Source of the DNA: Strongylocentrotus purpuratus
Taxonomy: Eukaryota > Echinodermata > Echinoidea > Camarodonta > Strongylocentrotidae
Assembly (NCBI RefSeq): GCF_000002235.5
Contig: NW_022145597.1
Coordinates: 24,072,923 to 24,136,922, forward strand
Reading direction: 5' to 3'
DNA: 64,000 nt
Under the pieces are notes generated by a model. It was not told the DNA's origin and ran no database searches. It worked only from the letters and a program-made list of their open reading frames with translations. Every line of letters begins with the position of its first letter. The stretch's first letter is position 1. Shown one piece after another: positions 34,967 to 46,934 of this stretch. A program made the position numbers and the translations under genes.

Positions 34967-35050
34967 ACCCCGGCTGCTTATTCAGCGGTAAGCTGAGTCG
35001 TTGCGAAGTTGTTGGGACCAAAAGAAGAAAAAAATGTCCTCTTACCCCCC
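34850..35050. repeat. Minisatellite with long C-tracts
   Basis: Units of about 75-110 bp: TGTCCTCTTAC, then a C-tract (30 C at 34937-34966), GCTTATTCGGCGGTAAGCTG and GTTGCGAA.TT.TTGGGAC. Confidence 0.7.
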
Positions 35051-35224
35051 AATACAATACAATACAAAGAACTCTTCAGAATATCATTCTTTTTCATAAT
35101 AATAACATAATTCGATTAAAGCTATGGTCACAAATCAGAGCAGCGACCGACAGATCAGTAGCCTGCTCGGTCGCTGCTGGAATTAGGCATCGCCCAGCGA
35201 TTAGGTCGGTGCCCGGGCGCGAAA

Positions 35225-35800
35225 TTTTTATTCCCAAACAGGTTTGCAATTTCTTATATTTCCGTTCTTCTTAATGGCTGATATGTTCTACGTCATTAGC
35301 AGCTTGGAATGAGGTCACAAACCATTGGACTTTTATTCCCAAACAGTGTTCTACGTCATTAGCAGCTTGGCAGGAGGTCACAAACAATTAGATTTTTATT
35401 CCCAAACAGGTTTGCAATTTCTTATATTTCCGTTCTTCTTAATGGCTGATATGTTCTACGTCATTAGCAGCTTGGAATGAGGTCACAAACAATTAGACTT
35501 TTATTCCCAAACAGTGTTCTACGTCATTAGCAGCTTGGAATGAGGTCACAAACAATTAGACTTTTATTCCCAAACAGTGTTCTACGTCATTAGCAGCTTG
35601 GCAAGAGGTCACAAACAATTAGACTTTTATTCCCAAACAGTGTTCTACGTCATTAGCAGCTTGGAAAGAGGTCACAAACAATTAGATTTTTATTCCCAAA
35701 CAGGTTTACAATTTCTTATATTTCCGTTCTGCTCAATGGCTGATTATGTTCTACGTCATTAGCAGCTTGGAAAGAGGTCACAAACAATTAGACTTTGATT
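35225..35800. repeat. Minisatellite, about 61 bp core unit
   Basis: Seven occurrences of TACGTCATTAGCAGCTTGG with ATTCCCAAACAG. Some units also carry a 45 bp GTTTGCAATTTCTTATATTT extension, giving a two-part higher-order pattern. Confidence 0.8.
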
Positions 35801-35849
35801 TTTTATTGCTTTGCCTCACTATTCATAAAGGCAAAAAAACTGAATAAAC

Positions 35850-35927
35850 TGAGACTTGAACCCACAACTGATGAACTCTAAGATTGTTTTACGCTGACCT
35901 TACCGATTGAGCCAACGATTTCATTTC
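35850..35927 (-). mobile_element. tRNA-like SINE head
   Basis: On the minus strand: box A-like TGGCTCAATCGGTAAGG and, about 40 bp on, box B-like GGGTTCAAGTC. No true cloverleaf is claimed, so a tRNA-derived SINE head is more likely than a tRNA gene. Confidence 0.45.
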
Positions 35928-35929
35928 AT

Positions 35930-36640
35930 ACGGGTTATCCGTCACTTCTACATCAAAATCTGAATCAACGAGGCACATTTGTGCAAAGAGAATCTGCAAT
36001 AGATTGATTTCTAGATCATTTTCTTCAAAATACTGCATGTTGCGGCATCTGCAAACCGGATTTATAACACAGAGACAAACTCTCCTCTAATCTTGCGAAA
36101 AAGACATTGTAAACGCCTTTGTAAAAACATTCTAGAAGACACCATGTCACTTGTTGTCAGTTACTTTTATTTGAACTGTGTAAGATTATATGTGAATCCT
36201 TTCAGCTCGGCTTTAATTGGATTACTATTTCTGAGAAGATTATTCGACGTCTTATACCACGATTTATTTCGCATTTAGCAGGATCTAGGCAAACAGTGAG
36301 TATAATATTTCATTTTTGACCTCTAAATTTAGTTGATCAAGCAATAGCCGCATTATAAGCTCATCGGAATAGAGTTACTTACAATCCATGTATATGTTTC
36401 ATAAACAAGTTCACTAAATGTTATTAGTATTGTGAGAATGATAAGAAGGTGGACTCAGGCGCGGATCCCCCCCCCCCCTTGACCCCACGCCAATAGTGTC
36501 CTGCCAGTGTCACAAAATAGATATCAAAATATGCACATCTGACCGTAATTAAACGACTCAAATCCCTAAACTTCCTGGGACTCTGCCCCCTGGACCTTCC
36601 ATCAGCTTTTTAATTTGGAATGCCAATGTTTCATCACACC
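35930..36640. other. Intergenic, nothing recognised
   Basis: AT-rich, with a C-tract near 36467-36480 next to GGCGCGGATCC, a word often seen at the edge of dispersed repeats. Confidence 0.35.
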
Positions 36641-39271
36641 CCATCTTTATTAACTTCAGAAGTTGCAGCAAACTTGATGGTAATGAGTTTAGAAATGATA
36701 TTCGCAACCAGAAATGTGAGTTTATAAATCAGTGCGATTCTATTGACGAAGTTGTTGAATTATGGCAAAATCTGTTGTTACAAGTTGTTGACAAACACAT
36801 GCCATATCGTTCAAAAAGAATAAGTACTAGGGGCTCTCCGTGGATAAATGCAGGTATTTATAAACTCATGATAAAGCGTGACAAACTGAAAGGGAGAGCG
36901 TGTAAACTTAAAGATGAAAAACTCATGTGTGAATATAGAGTACTACCTAATAAAGTTCCTACTGATGTAAGAAAAGCAAAGAGAAAATACTACTCTGATA
37001 AATTCTCACTTTCTAGTGCTAATCCAAAACAAACTTGGAAGACATTAAAATCTATCATTCCAAATAAGAAACGTGACACTCCAATAGTTGCGCTTAATTC
37101 AGAAAGTAATGTTGATACTGCTAATCTTTTCAATACCTTCTTTGCTGAAGTAGGAAGTAATTTAGCAAAAGAAATTCCTGATACGCCTCTCCTTATAGAA
37201 AACAATATACCATTAATTAAGAGTTTTTAGTTTACGCCTGTAACCGAAAATGATGTGTTTGGAGTTATAAACAAATTGAAAAATACTAAATCTGTAGGTG
37301 TAAATAAAATATCAGTTTTTTGTTTTGAAAGCATGTGCTACCAAGATATTGCCAACCTGATCAACCGCTCTTTGTTGAGCGGTAAATTTCCTCAACAATG
37401 GGAAAGGTCCAAGATTATCCCAATTCACAAAAGTGGCGATAAGAGCTCTCCTTCAAATTATCGGCCCATCTCAATTTTGCCCTGCGTATCTAAAATACTG
37501 GAACGGGTTGTCCAAAGGCAACTTTTGGAGTTTCTACATGAGAATTGTGATATTGTTATTAAGAAATTCAATAGCATCGGAATTTCTGGCACTCCGTGTT
37601 CATGGTTTAAAAGCTACATGTCAGACAGAGTCAGTAGGACACTTAGTAGGGGTCCGGTAACTTTGTCTCAGATTCTGAAACAAAATTCTGGATTTAGCTC
37701 ATGACGCAATGATAATTATAAACCTTTAGGTCAGTCTGGAACCTCATGACTTTTACAAGCCGATCGCCTGTCTGATTAGCAAGATATTTATGATTGGAAT
37801 TACAAATTTTGAAAACCGTTCGTCTGACGGTTTTCATAACAATACAGTCTATTGGGGAAAACGAGTATGGTAAAACCGGTCACTCAAAGATTTTTACTTT
37901 TTTGAGGCACTTCTTGATCATTTTGAAGCTCAATTTTTTTAGGGCTTCAATATTTCACCATATCACAGACACTGATAACACGTAGGGTCGTGTATCTCAG
38001 ATTTAAAATTGTTAAACGATCCCTTTAATGCAGAGCTTTCTTTCGAATCAGTTATTGAGTGTGGTGTGCCCCAAGGTTCCCTTCTAGGGCCACTGCTCTT
38101 CATCGTATATATAAATGATTTAGTAAAATGTATAAAAACCTGTCAAGTTCAGTTGTATGCTGATGATATTGTTTTATATTTCTCACATCCTTCCATAGAT
38201 AGAATTGAATTAGCTTTAAACTCAGACCTAGGAAATATGTATTACTGGATGTGCCAAAACATATTAAGTGTCAACTTTCAAAAAACAGTTTGTATGCTCA
38301 TTGGAAGCAACCACTTGGATATCTAAAAAGAATGTCCTCCGAGTTTCATTGAATGAAATCTCCATAGATCAAGTTCATCATGTCAAGTACCTTGGCGTCT
38401 TAGTTGATGAAAAGTTAAACTGGAATTTACATATAGACAATATGTTGAAGAAAATTGGTCAAATGGTAGGCTTTCTAGGAAGACTAAGGCGATTCCTAGG
38501 TGAATCGGTACTGAAATTAATATATATAATAGCTCACTGATCCTTCTGTATTTTGATTATGGCGATGTTATATACAGTGCAGCTTTCAGTAAATATACAG
38601 ATCGCCTTCAAAAATTGCAAAATAGGGCAGGCCGTATTATACTTAAAATAAAACCTGAATCTCATGTCTCTGTTTTGGAAATGCATAACGCTCTTAATTG
38701 GCAACTCTTGGACAAAAGAAGAAATCATCATTCCCTTGTTCTGATGTATAAAATTATGAATAATCTAACCCCCGAGTATTTAAGAAATGAATTTGAGTTG
38801 AGAACACATTAATATTCCTACCCTTCCCGAATTGGAGCTCAAATAAAATTACCCAAACCTAGAACAAATTACCTCAAAAGATCATTCAAGTATAGAAACG
38901 CAAAGGCCTACAACACACTTCCTCCTCATATCAAATCTTCCCCTAGTGTTAATACATTCAAATCTAAGATTGTAGAACTGTTACAGTAGCACATGGTCCC
39001 CCCTCCTTATCTTTAATGATTACTTGTTTTTTATGAAATGTTTTTTCTTCTCCTTTTTCCCCTTTATTTTATACTACTTCTTTTTTTCAAAGTGTTTTTA
39101 CTGTTGTTCATATATGTATTTATGTAATGTTTTGTTTATGTAATTGTTCCGGACCCCACGGAAGACCAGCTTTCCCATGTCGGGTTAGCTGAATGTGGGC
39201 TATCCACCGTATTTTATGCATTGTTACTATGTTTTTTATACGGAAATAAATACTACTACTACTACTACTAC
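36640..39271 (+). mobile_element. CR1/L2-type LINE remnant with 3' end
   Basis: Conserved order: DKHMPYRSKRIS...GSPWINAGI linker, FNTFFAEVG, then RT blocks WERSKIIPIHKSGDKSSPSNYRPISILP, CGVPQGSLLGPLLF, LYADDIVLYFS, KYLGVLVDEKLNW, and the C-terminal AKAYNTLPPHIKSS ending at a stop (38988-38990). The catalytic YADD is present. Part of the finger/palm region is missing after FLHENCD, and about 390 bp of unrelated sequence (about 37640-38030) interrupts it, so it is dead. The 3' UTR (GACCCCACGGAAGACCAG, CTATCCACCGTAT, ATACGGAAATAAA) ends in a (TAC)n tail. The endonuclease is lost. Confidence 0.8.
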
Positions 39272-39830
39272 AAGGGCCGTAAGGCCGCCCCCTCGATGCT
39301 TACCTGACGGTAATGTTATGCCTAAAACCCCTGAGCTTTCGGGGGCTCCACCCCCTCGACACCAACATGGGCCATAAGGCGCGCCCCTGAATTTGGAGGG
39401 GAATTTTCACAAAGTCGGTCAGCGTTATTATGTTTTTGTATTTGGCTGGAAAAGACATATATCTTCAAGTATCTAAACCAAAAAGGGTATGGGTTTGCCA
39501 AGACACGGTGGATCTACGGCCACAGAAAGAAAGCCAATTCCTACAACTTTAGAGGGCGCTATTTATTTTTTACATAGCCATTAGAGCGTGAAATTTAGCA
39601 TAGCTCTATAATGTGCAATTATGAGATATAGATACTGCAATAAATTGAGACGAGACGGAAAAGGCAAGTTCGTAATTTCTTAGAAGTTTGAAGTATCTAG
39701 GACCAGAAACGAACAAAATGGCGCCTGGGCGGTTACGCATGAGTGATTTCGGAAAACGATAAATAGGTAACCTAGATTAGATATATTGAGATTACGTTAA
39801 CGAAATTTGAAAGGAAAAGGATATGAGAAA
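39272..39830. other. Intergenic with a GC-rich repeat fragment
   Basis: 39280-39400 contains CCCCTGAGCTTTCGGGGGCT, an inverted-repeat word also seen near 55190-55220. The rest is unremarkable. Confidence 0.4.
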
Positions 39831-39844
39831 GGGCCTAACTAGTG

Positions 39845-40080
39845 ATACCAAGCACTACGTGCAAAACGAATGGGATTTCCTGACAACAATAAGGAGAAGA
39901 AGAAGAAGAAAAAGAAGAAGAAGAATATTTATAGGGAAGAATGTGAACGAAAACAAAGCAATGACGAAGATCGTCATTGCAATAACAAGCACTACGTGCA
40001 AAACGAACGTGATTTCCGGACGATAGAGAGGAATCAGAAGAAGAATATTAATAGGGCAGAATGTGCACGAAAAATGAACA
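39845..40080. repeat. Tandem duplication with purine tract
   Basis: AAGCACTACGTGCAAAACGA occurs at about 39850 and 39988, each followed by GATTTCC and a GAAGAAGAAG purine run, then ATA...TAGGG.AGAATGTG.ACGAAAA. Confidence 0.6.
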
Positions 40081-40324
40081 ATACACAGGCCGGCTGGCTG
40101 TGCTTATTATAACCAACACGAAAAGGCCAACAACAAAAAAGCAAAATTGGCATTGGCTGGGATTAAACATATAAGGCGCCTTCTCGTTTATACGACTGGT
40201 TCAAAATTATGGAATATTTGTGGGACCCCACAAATATTAGAAATGGTTATATTTATGGGTATTTCAACCGTCTCTGAACCGACTTTTATCAAACATAGAT
40301 GATTTTGCTTTAACATTGAATGCT

Positions 40325-40865
40325 CTTCTAAATTTGACACCTCCTCCCCTTTTCTTTTCAATAAGTGTCTTTATTCCTTCTGATTAACTCCCTGTTTTTA
40401 ATAGAGCCCTATCCCCTCCACATAAATGCCCCTTCTCACATTTATGATAAATGCCTCAATTAATTTTAAGAGGTGCACTCCTAAACTTTAAAATAAGGGC
40501 CCTTTTTCATCTCTGATAAGTGCCGCCCTTTCGTTCACATTAGTGCCCTTTTTATCTATGGTGAGTGTCCCTTTTCAGGTACAAGAAGTGCCCCTTAACA
40601 GATCTGATAAGTGCCCTTCACTTCTTATAATTGCCTCTTTATCAAATTTGAGAGGTGCCCCTCATATTTTGACAAGGTCTCTTTTCCTTTATACGTCCCC
40701 TTTCCATTCTTATAAGTGCATATCAGGTACGAGAAGTGCCCAATTTTTTACCTCAGATAATTCACCTTTTTTGTGTATCGTGCTCTTTTTCTTTTCGAAA
40801 ATTGTCATTTTCCCATTAAATAAATGTCCCCTTTCCTTTTACCATAAAATGTACTCCCAATTTAA
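40325..40865 (-). repeat. GGGGCACTTATCAGAGGTG-type repeat, locus 2
   Basis: Minus-strand array of degenerate units (on the plus strand GATAAGTGCCCCTT, TCTGATAAGTGCC, GTACGAGAAGTGCCC). Same family as the larger array at 56058-57345. Confidence 0.7.
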
Positions 40866-41324
40866 ATTTTAAAGCGACTAAGAGCAGCTTTTCATTTAAT
40901 TTCACCCAAGGCTGGCTCGCTACGCTAGTCCTCATTTATAGAAGATAATATAATTGTTTTACTTATCAAAGTTCTTTCCAGTCTTCTGTTATGAGGGTTG
41001 TTTTTTCCTCGTTATAAGATGTACATTTTTGCACTGCGACCTCACAAATCTTGCAAATTTTCCTCGTTCGCAAAGAATATCCACCCAACTGCAAAGTATG
41101 ATGCTTAAACAAAATATTGTATGATGTATAAAGAGAAATAGATATTGAAACCATCCCTGATAATGTAATCACAATGTAGAGGTATATAACAATGTCCAAA
41201 ATATTATATATTTTCGCTTTGTAGGTGCTCTTTTTTCCAGAAAGTTCTCGTTTTTGTTGGTGTCCCCCCCCCCCCCACCCAGTTTGGAAGGCGCTCCGCT
41301 GCCCCTACTTATACGTTATCAAGC

Positions 41325-41578
41325 AATCAGGTTCAAGCTGATTGTTCACGATATGTTCGTTAGGATAATCTGCATAAGCTTGAAAGCAAGCACGAGCTTG
41401 GAACCGAAGAGATGACACCTTATAAAGACTTATTGACATAACATCAATTTTTATCGGAATGTTTCCCTTCTCTTTTATAGTTCTAAAGGTGAGAAGCAAG
41501 TGCTGAAAATCAACTGATCAAATTTTAACTTTCATCTATCATCGTCGTGCTCAGATGTGCGTGCTTAAAGCTTGATTG
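41325..41578 (+). promoter_or_regulatory. Promoter and non-coding first exon, gene 4
   Basis: First-exon block (about 41530-41578, CATCTATCATCGTCGTGCTC) followed by donor GTATGT. The TATA box of genes 2, 3 and 5 is not present at the aligned position (reads TGCTGAAAATCAACTG), so this promoter may be weaker or use another element. Intron 41579-42397. Confidence 0.5.
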
Positions 41579-42397
41579 GTATGTACTCGTCATAATTACA
41601 TAATTATTCTCGAAAAAAGATAAACATACATATATATAACAATGTCGTACAGTGTAGGAATATTAAATGTCAGGGCTCACAAGGCATCAAGCTTCGCCTA
41701 TCTTGGAGCCCTGGCCAGTTCTGTTTATAGTAAGTTAATTTTTGTTCATGTATGTTTTGGTGTATAGGCCTACTGATGTATTCCGAACTGAAAATTTAAA
41801 ATAATTAAATAAAATTAAATATTACGACGAAGTATAAATCAAAGCAGTTTAAATTGGCTATTCTATTAAACAAAGCAAACAATCTTAATTTCCAATACTT
41901 TATTAACTTCTATCATTTATGTTAATTGAGTTTGGTAAATTGAAATTAGTTGAAAATATCAGAATAATTGTTCCTTCATGAAACTATTTGCTCTGTGATA
42001 GCTAGCTAGTTCATTGTTGTCATCATTTAGTCAATTTTTACTGACCGAACTATATCGATATGCTAATTGTCTATCATACTTGTTATCTGCATGTAGATCG
42101 TGGGAATTCCCATTTTTCTGTAATGTAGACTGTAGTATGATTATGGTAGGTCCATGGTATGATACATTTCAATGAACATAGTATATTTGCAACCGCATAT
42201 CGTTGTCTAGGAACAGTTTTCATCATTAAAGCGCATAGAGACTTTTACGAGTATTATTCGCCATAAAAAATTCAATATAATTGGGAGTGATATAAGAATA
42301 TAATGTCGTTTTTTTTGCGATTCTTATTGGCATAATTTCTAATGAAATTTCTTTTCAAATATCTAACAGAAAATAATGTTTACACTTTTCATTTCAG

Positions 42398-42834
42398 ATT
42401 TGAAACATGATACGTTGTTTTCATGAGTCAACACAAACGACATGAAAATCTAAACGAAATACTGCTATTGCAAAGCAGGATTCTTCATGACTAACATTTG
42501 GTAACTGAGTGAATATACCATCGTCTCAATGCTTGGGCTTTTGTGATAGAAAGTTGCAGATGGAGCTTGTTATCTTCATTTCGTCATCGGAAAGAAATTT
42601 GTACCAGATGTTGGATTCCAAGCAAAGTTGAAGAAGATCAACCGCGAAGAGGGACGAGATCACTTTCCAATTTCATACATTTGTGAAGCAAAATAATATT
42701 CCCTGATTTGATGAGAAGACTTAATGCTAAATATATCGACCGTTTACATTTGGGCAATTTCACAGTGAAAGTCAATCTCTTCGTCAGTCATGAACAGTTT
42801 TTTTTTAAACAAGTCTCCAGGAACTTTCCATAAA
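42398..42834 (+). other. 5' UTR part of coding exon, gene 4
   Basis: Begins after the acceptor at 42391-42397. Leader of about 437 nt, the most diverged of the five. Confidence 0.5.
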
Positions 42835-43800
42835 ATGGGTGTTTTCATAATTTTGCTTAGTTTACTCGCATTCACAAGGGGTGAAATTACAATTACAACT
42901 GTTGTTGAAGGGGATTATACACAACTTAATTTTAGTTACCCTTGTGCTAACGCACGCGTGACTTTACGAAATGGATACATAACTCCATTTTACGATTCAG
43001 CTAATCCAGAGTCAGTGTCATTGCCCGAGCATCGAGAACTTTCGTTTCAAAGTGAAACTGAGAGCAGCAACTGTCTTCTCCAACTTAAAATCAACCCTGT
43101 CCTAAGGTCTGATGAAGGCGGATATATTCTCACTGCATATGACAGTAATGGAAATATTCTAGAGGACCCAAGGATTGGTTTGAGAGTTGATTATCCGCCG
43201 GGTAAGGCGTCTTGCGAGTGGGGAGAGGAGGATGTTGGCGATGACTTTGGCTCCATGCTGTGCAAGGCTCCTGCGGGGAGTATGCCAGGACAGATTGCTT
43301 GCTATCAAAATGGAATTCGGCTGCCCCCAGTGACCACACCTACGGAGGTTGGGGATATTCTACAACAGACTATCTGGGTCAGGTATTCTCAAACTTCCTA
43401 CTGCTGTGCTTCTCTTCAAGATCAACCAATCGACAGATGCACATGTAATGACTTTGTATGGGATCCCTTACACAATGGAACCATCATCATAGATCCTTGC
43501 GCCGCGCCTCAGCAAGATTCAACATCATCCCAAAGTCCTAACGAAGATAACATTTCTTTCCCTACTATCGCCACATTATCACCTGTATATGAAAGTATTA
43601 CGGAAATACCTGTTAAGAACAACGCATACATTTCACTGCATCGGGCCGTTTTCGTGCTTTTGGTTATGACAATCGTTGCCCTGTGCGTAGTTCTTACGGC
43701 AACGTTTCGAAAGATTTGTAAAATCACGAAACATAGAAATATAATAGATAAACAAAGAAATGATTACACGAACGTACCAACTGTAGAAGTGAAACTTTAG
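42835..43800 (+). CDS. Ig-like type I membrane receptor, family gene 4
   Basis: Encodes 321 aa: signal peptide 1-16, Ig-like domain 17-122, cysteine-rich domain to 222 with all ten cysteines, stalk, helix about 271-291, tail with NDYTNV. The helix matches genes 1 and 2 (AVFVLLVMTIVAL) but the tail is the long form of genes 3 and 5, so the gene is a mosaic. Tyr311 has Asn at -2, so the strict ITIM consensus is not met. Individual changes are GEITITTV after the signal peptide and GDDFGS where others have VDDWRS. The coding exon begins at 42398 after ATTTCAG. An in-frame ATG at 42790 would extend it by 15 residues. Confidence 0.85.
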   Translation: MGVFIILLSLLAFTRGEITITTVVEGDYTQLNFSYPCANARVTLRNGYITPFYDSANPESVSLPEHRELSFQSETESSNCLLQLKINPVLRSDEGGYILTAYDSNGNILEDPRIGLRVDYPPGKASCEWGEEDVGDDFGSMLCKAPAGSMPGQIACYQNGIRLPPVTTPTEVGDILQQTIWVRYSQTSYCCASLQDQPIDRCTCNDFVWDPLHNGTIIIDPCAAPQQDSTSSQSPNEDNISFPTIATLSPVYESITEIPVKNNAYISLHRAVFVLLVMTIVALCVVLTATFRKICKITKHRNIIDKQRNDYTNVPTVEVKL

Positions 43801-43965
43801 GCAGGCGAACAGGAGTTAGTTTAGGGGTGCAAACAGCCCGAGCCTCTCCTTATTATTTAATGTATTTTTAAAATCTTTTTAAGTACCCCAACTGGATCCG
43901 GCCGGCCCTACCTGCACGGTCCCTATTTTCCTTGAATGTTTTAAAATGTCATTGAAATAATACCA

Positions 43966-43971
43966 AATAAA
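43966..43971 (+). terminator. Candidate polyadenylation signal, gene 4
   Basis: AATAAATAA about 165 bp after the stop, in the same context as gene 3. Confidence 0.4.
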
Positions 43972-44758
43972 TAAGGAGTTAAATATGCTAATGGATAAAT
44001 TAATTGGAATGAACCAAAAACGCTGCACGCAAGAAAAATTGGCCCGAAATGTATACTATGCTTTCATAGAAAAATAAACCAGTTTACTGCGTCATAAATG
44101 TATATGTGAACAAGTCTTGAGTTCTTACTATAAGGAGACCATTGTCATTCTGTTCTCAAAAGTCAAAACCACAACAAATCCCTGCAGGATTCCATGTTTG
44201 TGGGTGTATTTTCTAGACATTCCGAGCTTTCCGAAGATTATAAAACTTGTAGCTTATTCTAATAGAGCCCACTTAAACATCATGTGATGCTTAATAAAAT
44301 GAATTTTTAATCTTTAAAACAAAATTAACTTCCCCATTTTAAGGTTTGCTTCTTTGTCCAAAATGCCACCTAATGATGGTTTTGAGCATATAAATCACAA
44401 GTACCTTTCAGTATGTCTTAGTTGTGCAATTTCTCATTCATAATATATTACACTGTTTGTGTAATGAACATGTTTATGTGTGTTATTGATTTTGCAGGGC
44501 CATTCTAGGCAATATTTTGAAGGTATGAATATTTTCATGTTGAAGTAATGAGATTATGAAAATATAAAGTACTTTATCCCCCAAAAATAAAAAATAAGAA
44601 CTACTGGGATTTCTTTTTGCTTATTAACTATCTGTTACAAAATGTCGAAATACCTTGTGACGATGTTATTTCAATAAATTCAAAAATCAAATTGAATGTG
44701 AAAGTTGTCTCCTGTCCTGTTTTCCTTTTATTATTCATGTTTTTAAATGTACATATAG

Positions 44759-45401
44759 AGCCATTTTCACACCGGATCTGCGTATAGATGCGTAGTGTGC
44801 CTTACCCAGTACGCCGAAATTAGGCTGCGTATTCATGAAAAAATGTTGCTTCGGCATAGTACCTGCGTAGGTTATGCTGAGGCTGGCGTACGATGGCGTA
44901 TGGTTATGTACCCTGTGCATAGGCACTGCGTACCTACAGCGTATGCTATCGGTGTACCTACGCGTGTGAGTGTGTATATTTAAACAGGCGTAGGGTTGCA
45001 TACGTTTACGTAGGCCTGGCGTAAAGGTCTCGTAGGTTTGCTTACGGTTGCGTACGTTTGCTTACTGTGCGCGCCAGCGCCGTGCACAAATGCAATAGTC
45101 GCTCGTAGGAACCGCGGGTGTGGGCATTGGCGCTTTATAAACTTACTGCTTCGTCGGGCTGGCGTAGGGTAGCGTACTATTGCGTAGGCATTGCGTAAAA
45201 AATGTGTACTTTCTGCGTCTAATGTCTACGCCGAAAGTACGCGAAAAAAAATAAACATATTTATTTTTTGTGTCCATCTCGCATACCCCTTTGCGTCCCT
45301 CAGCGTATAGTTACGCAGACCAGCGTAGGGCAGGGTACGATAAGCATAGTCGGTACGCAGCACTACGCAACTCTACGTATGGCCCGGTGTGAAACCCGCT
45401 T
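44759..45401. mobile_element. CGTA-saturated inverted-repeat element
   Basis: Imperfect ends AGCCATTTTCACACCGG and, inverted, AGCGGGTTTCACACCGG. The 643 bp interior is packed with GCGTA/TACGC words on both strands. It interrupts a sequence that is continuous in the paralogous spacer near 19580 and 19840 (AAATGTACATGTAAGTTG), which acts as an empty site. Confidence 0.7.
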
Positions 45402-45803
45402 AAGTTGTAATGAGCGTTCTACAATAACTAGCTATCGGCATGGCACATATTGATTGCAAGCAATCAAATGTTTTGACACTTAGCATCGTCTGTATTCATC
45501 TTGTATTGATTTCTGGAGCCCTTTAAATATAATTTTTGTTATGGAAATATTCTAGGGGTGGGGTGAATATGAACTGAATGAGACAACACAAGATTATTCA
45601 ACACAATATCATTATGCCATTTTTGTAATGTTTTAAAATATCATATCCATAAGTCTTTGTGAAGTGCCTCAATACGAATGATTCCATTCACCTGTTATGA
45701 ATAATTTTTATGTCAATAGTGAGAATGCAAATTGCATATATTACGCCATTCCTCCTTCTCTGTCGCTCAACACCTCCGCCCCCTCATTTCCCTTAAGCTC
45801 TCC

Positions 45804-45983
45804 GGCCCGAACCCCCAAGGGAGGTTTGTAGAAAAACCTAGGTTTATGTGCGTCATAATGACCCGTTTTGACGCGTTTCAGACCAAGGTTTGTCTGATCC
45901 TTGGTCTGAAACGCATCGAAACGCGTCATAATGACGCACATAATCCTAGGTTTGTCGACAAACCTCCTTTGTGAATTCGGGTC
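45804..45983. mobile_element. Near-perfect palindromic foldback element
   Basis: Arms meet around TTTGTCTGAT at 45889-45898. Each carries GTGCGTCATAATGAC and TTTCAGACCAAGG, with outer ends GG.CCGAA. About 180 bp, no coding capacity. Confidence 0.7.
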
Positions 45984-46051
45984 ACAGTGTCTGTCGCTAT
46001 TTTGCCCTCTGTTTCTCTAACTCCCCTAATCTCTCTTCCTCATTCCCTTCC

Positions 46052-46210
46052 TTCTATTACCCCCCCCCCCCCCCCCACCTTTCCGTGTACCTCTCTCTCT
46101 CTCTTTCTCTCTCTTCCCCCCTCTTTCTCGCTTTGTCTCTATTTCTATGTGTGTTTCTCGCTCTTTGTCTCACTCTCTGTCTCTCTCTCTGTCTCTCTCT
46201 CTCTCTCCCC
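46052..46210. repeat. C-tract and CT microsatellite
   Basis: A long C run (about 46060-46077) then (CT)n with TGTC interruptions; counterpart of 20204-20608. Confidence 0.7.
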
Positions 46211-46534
46211 CTCTCGCTCCCTATATACCTCCCCCTCTCTCCCTTTATCAAATCTCTCAAAATGCACATGATTTATTTTCTTCTTCGTGTTTTGTACTGT
46301 CATTTAATGATCACACTTATATCCTTTTCAGTCCGTACGTTGATGTGTATTGTAGTTTCTATCTTTCTATTTCTATAGATCAATGTATAAGTTTATCGTG
46401 TTTATCTATCTTCCTTTCAACCAATCTATCTATATATTTATATCTTTATTTATCTGTTGGTTGGTATGGTTATTTGTATTACACGATAACAGTCCATTAA
46501 CATTAATTATTTCCATTGGGGCCAACATTTAAAG

Positions 46535-46649
46535 TATCTATCTACTTATCAATCTATCATATTATCTATCCATCCATTCAGTTCATTATCAATCTATCTA
46601 CCTATCTATCCAACCATCTATCCATCTATGTATCTCTCCCTCTATCCAT

Positions 46650-46705
<56 letters not shown>

Positions 46706-46760
46706 ATAATATATCTTCGATATCTATCTATCTATTCATCGATCCATCCATCCATCTATC
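46535..46760. repeat. ATCT/CCAT and TA microsatellites
   Basis: Degenerate (ATCT)n and (CCAT)n flank an uninterrupted (TA)n run at about 46651-46702. Confidence 0.8.
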
Positions 46761-46934
46761 AGCTCGGATCTTTTTTGAGGAACATTTAATAACCCACCCA
46801 AGATTTCTACAAAGAAAAACAATCGTCTTAAATAGACAAGTAGTTTTAATCATAGATATCCAGTGAACGTGAATATCTTATATCACACTCTTTTATAATA
46901 TACTAAGCAAAATCCTATAGTGGGAATATTTTTA

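Noticed and set aside
40543-40872. 109-codon frame in the minus-oriented repeat array
   Set aside because: It merely translates degenerate repeat units.
41680-41730. Hairpin CAGGGCTC...GAGCCCTG in intron 1 of gene 4 as a microRNA precursor
   Set aside because: The stem is short and broken by bulges, with no paralogous conservation in the other introns.
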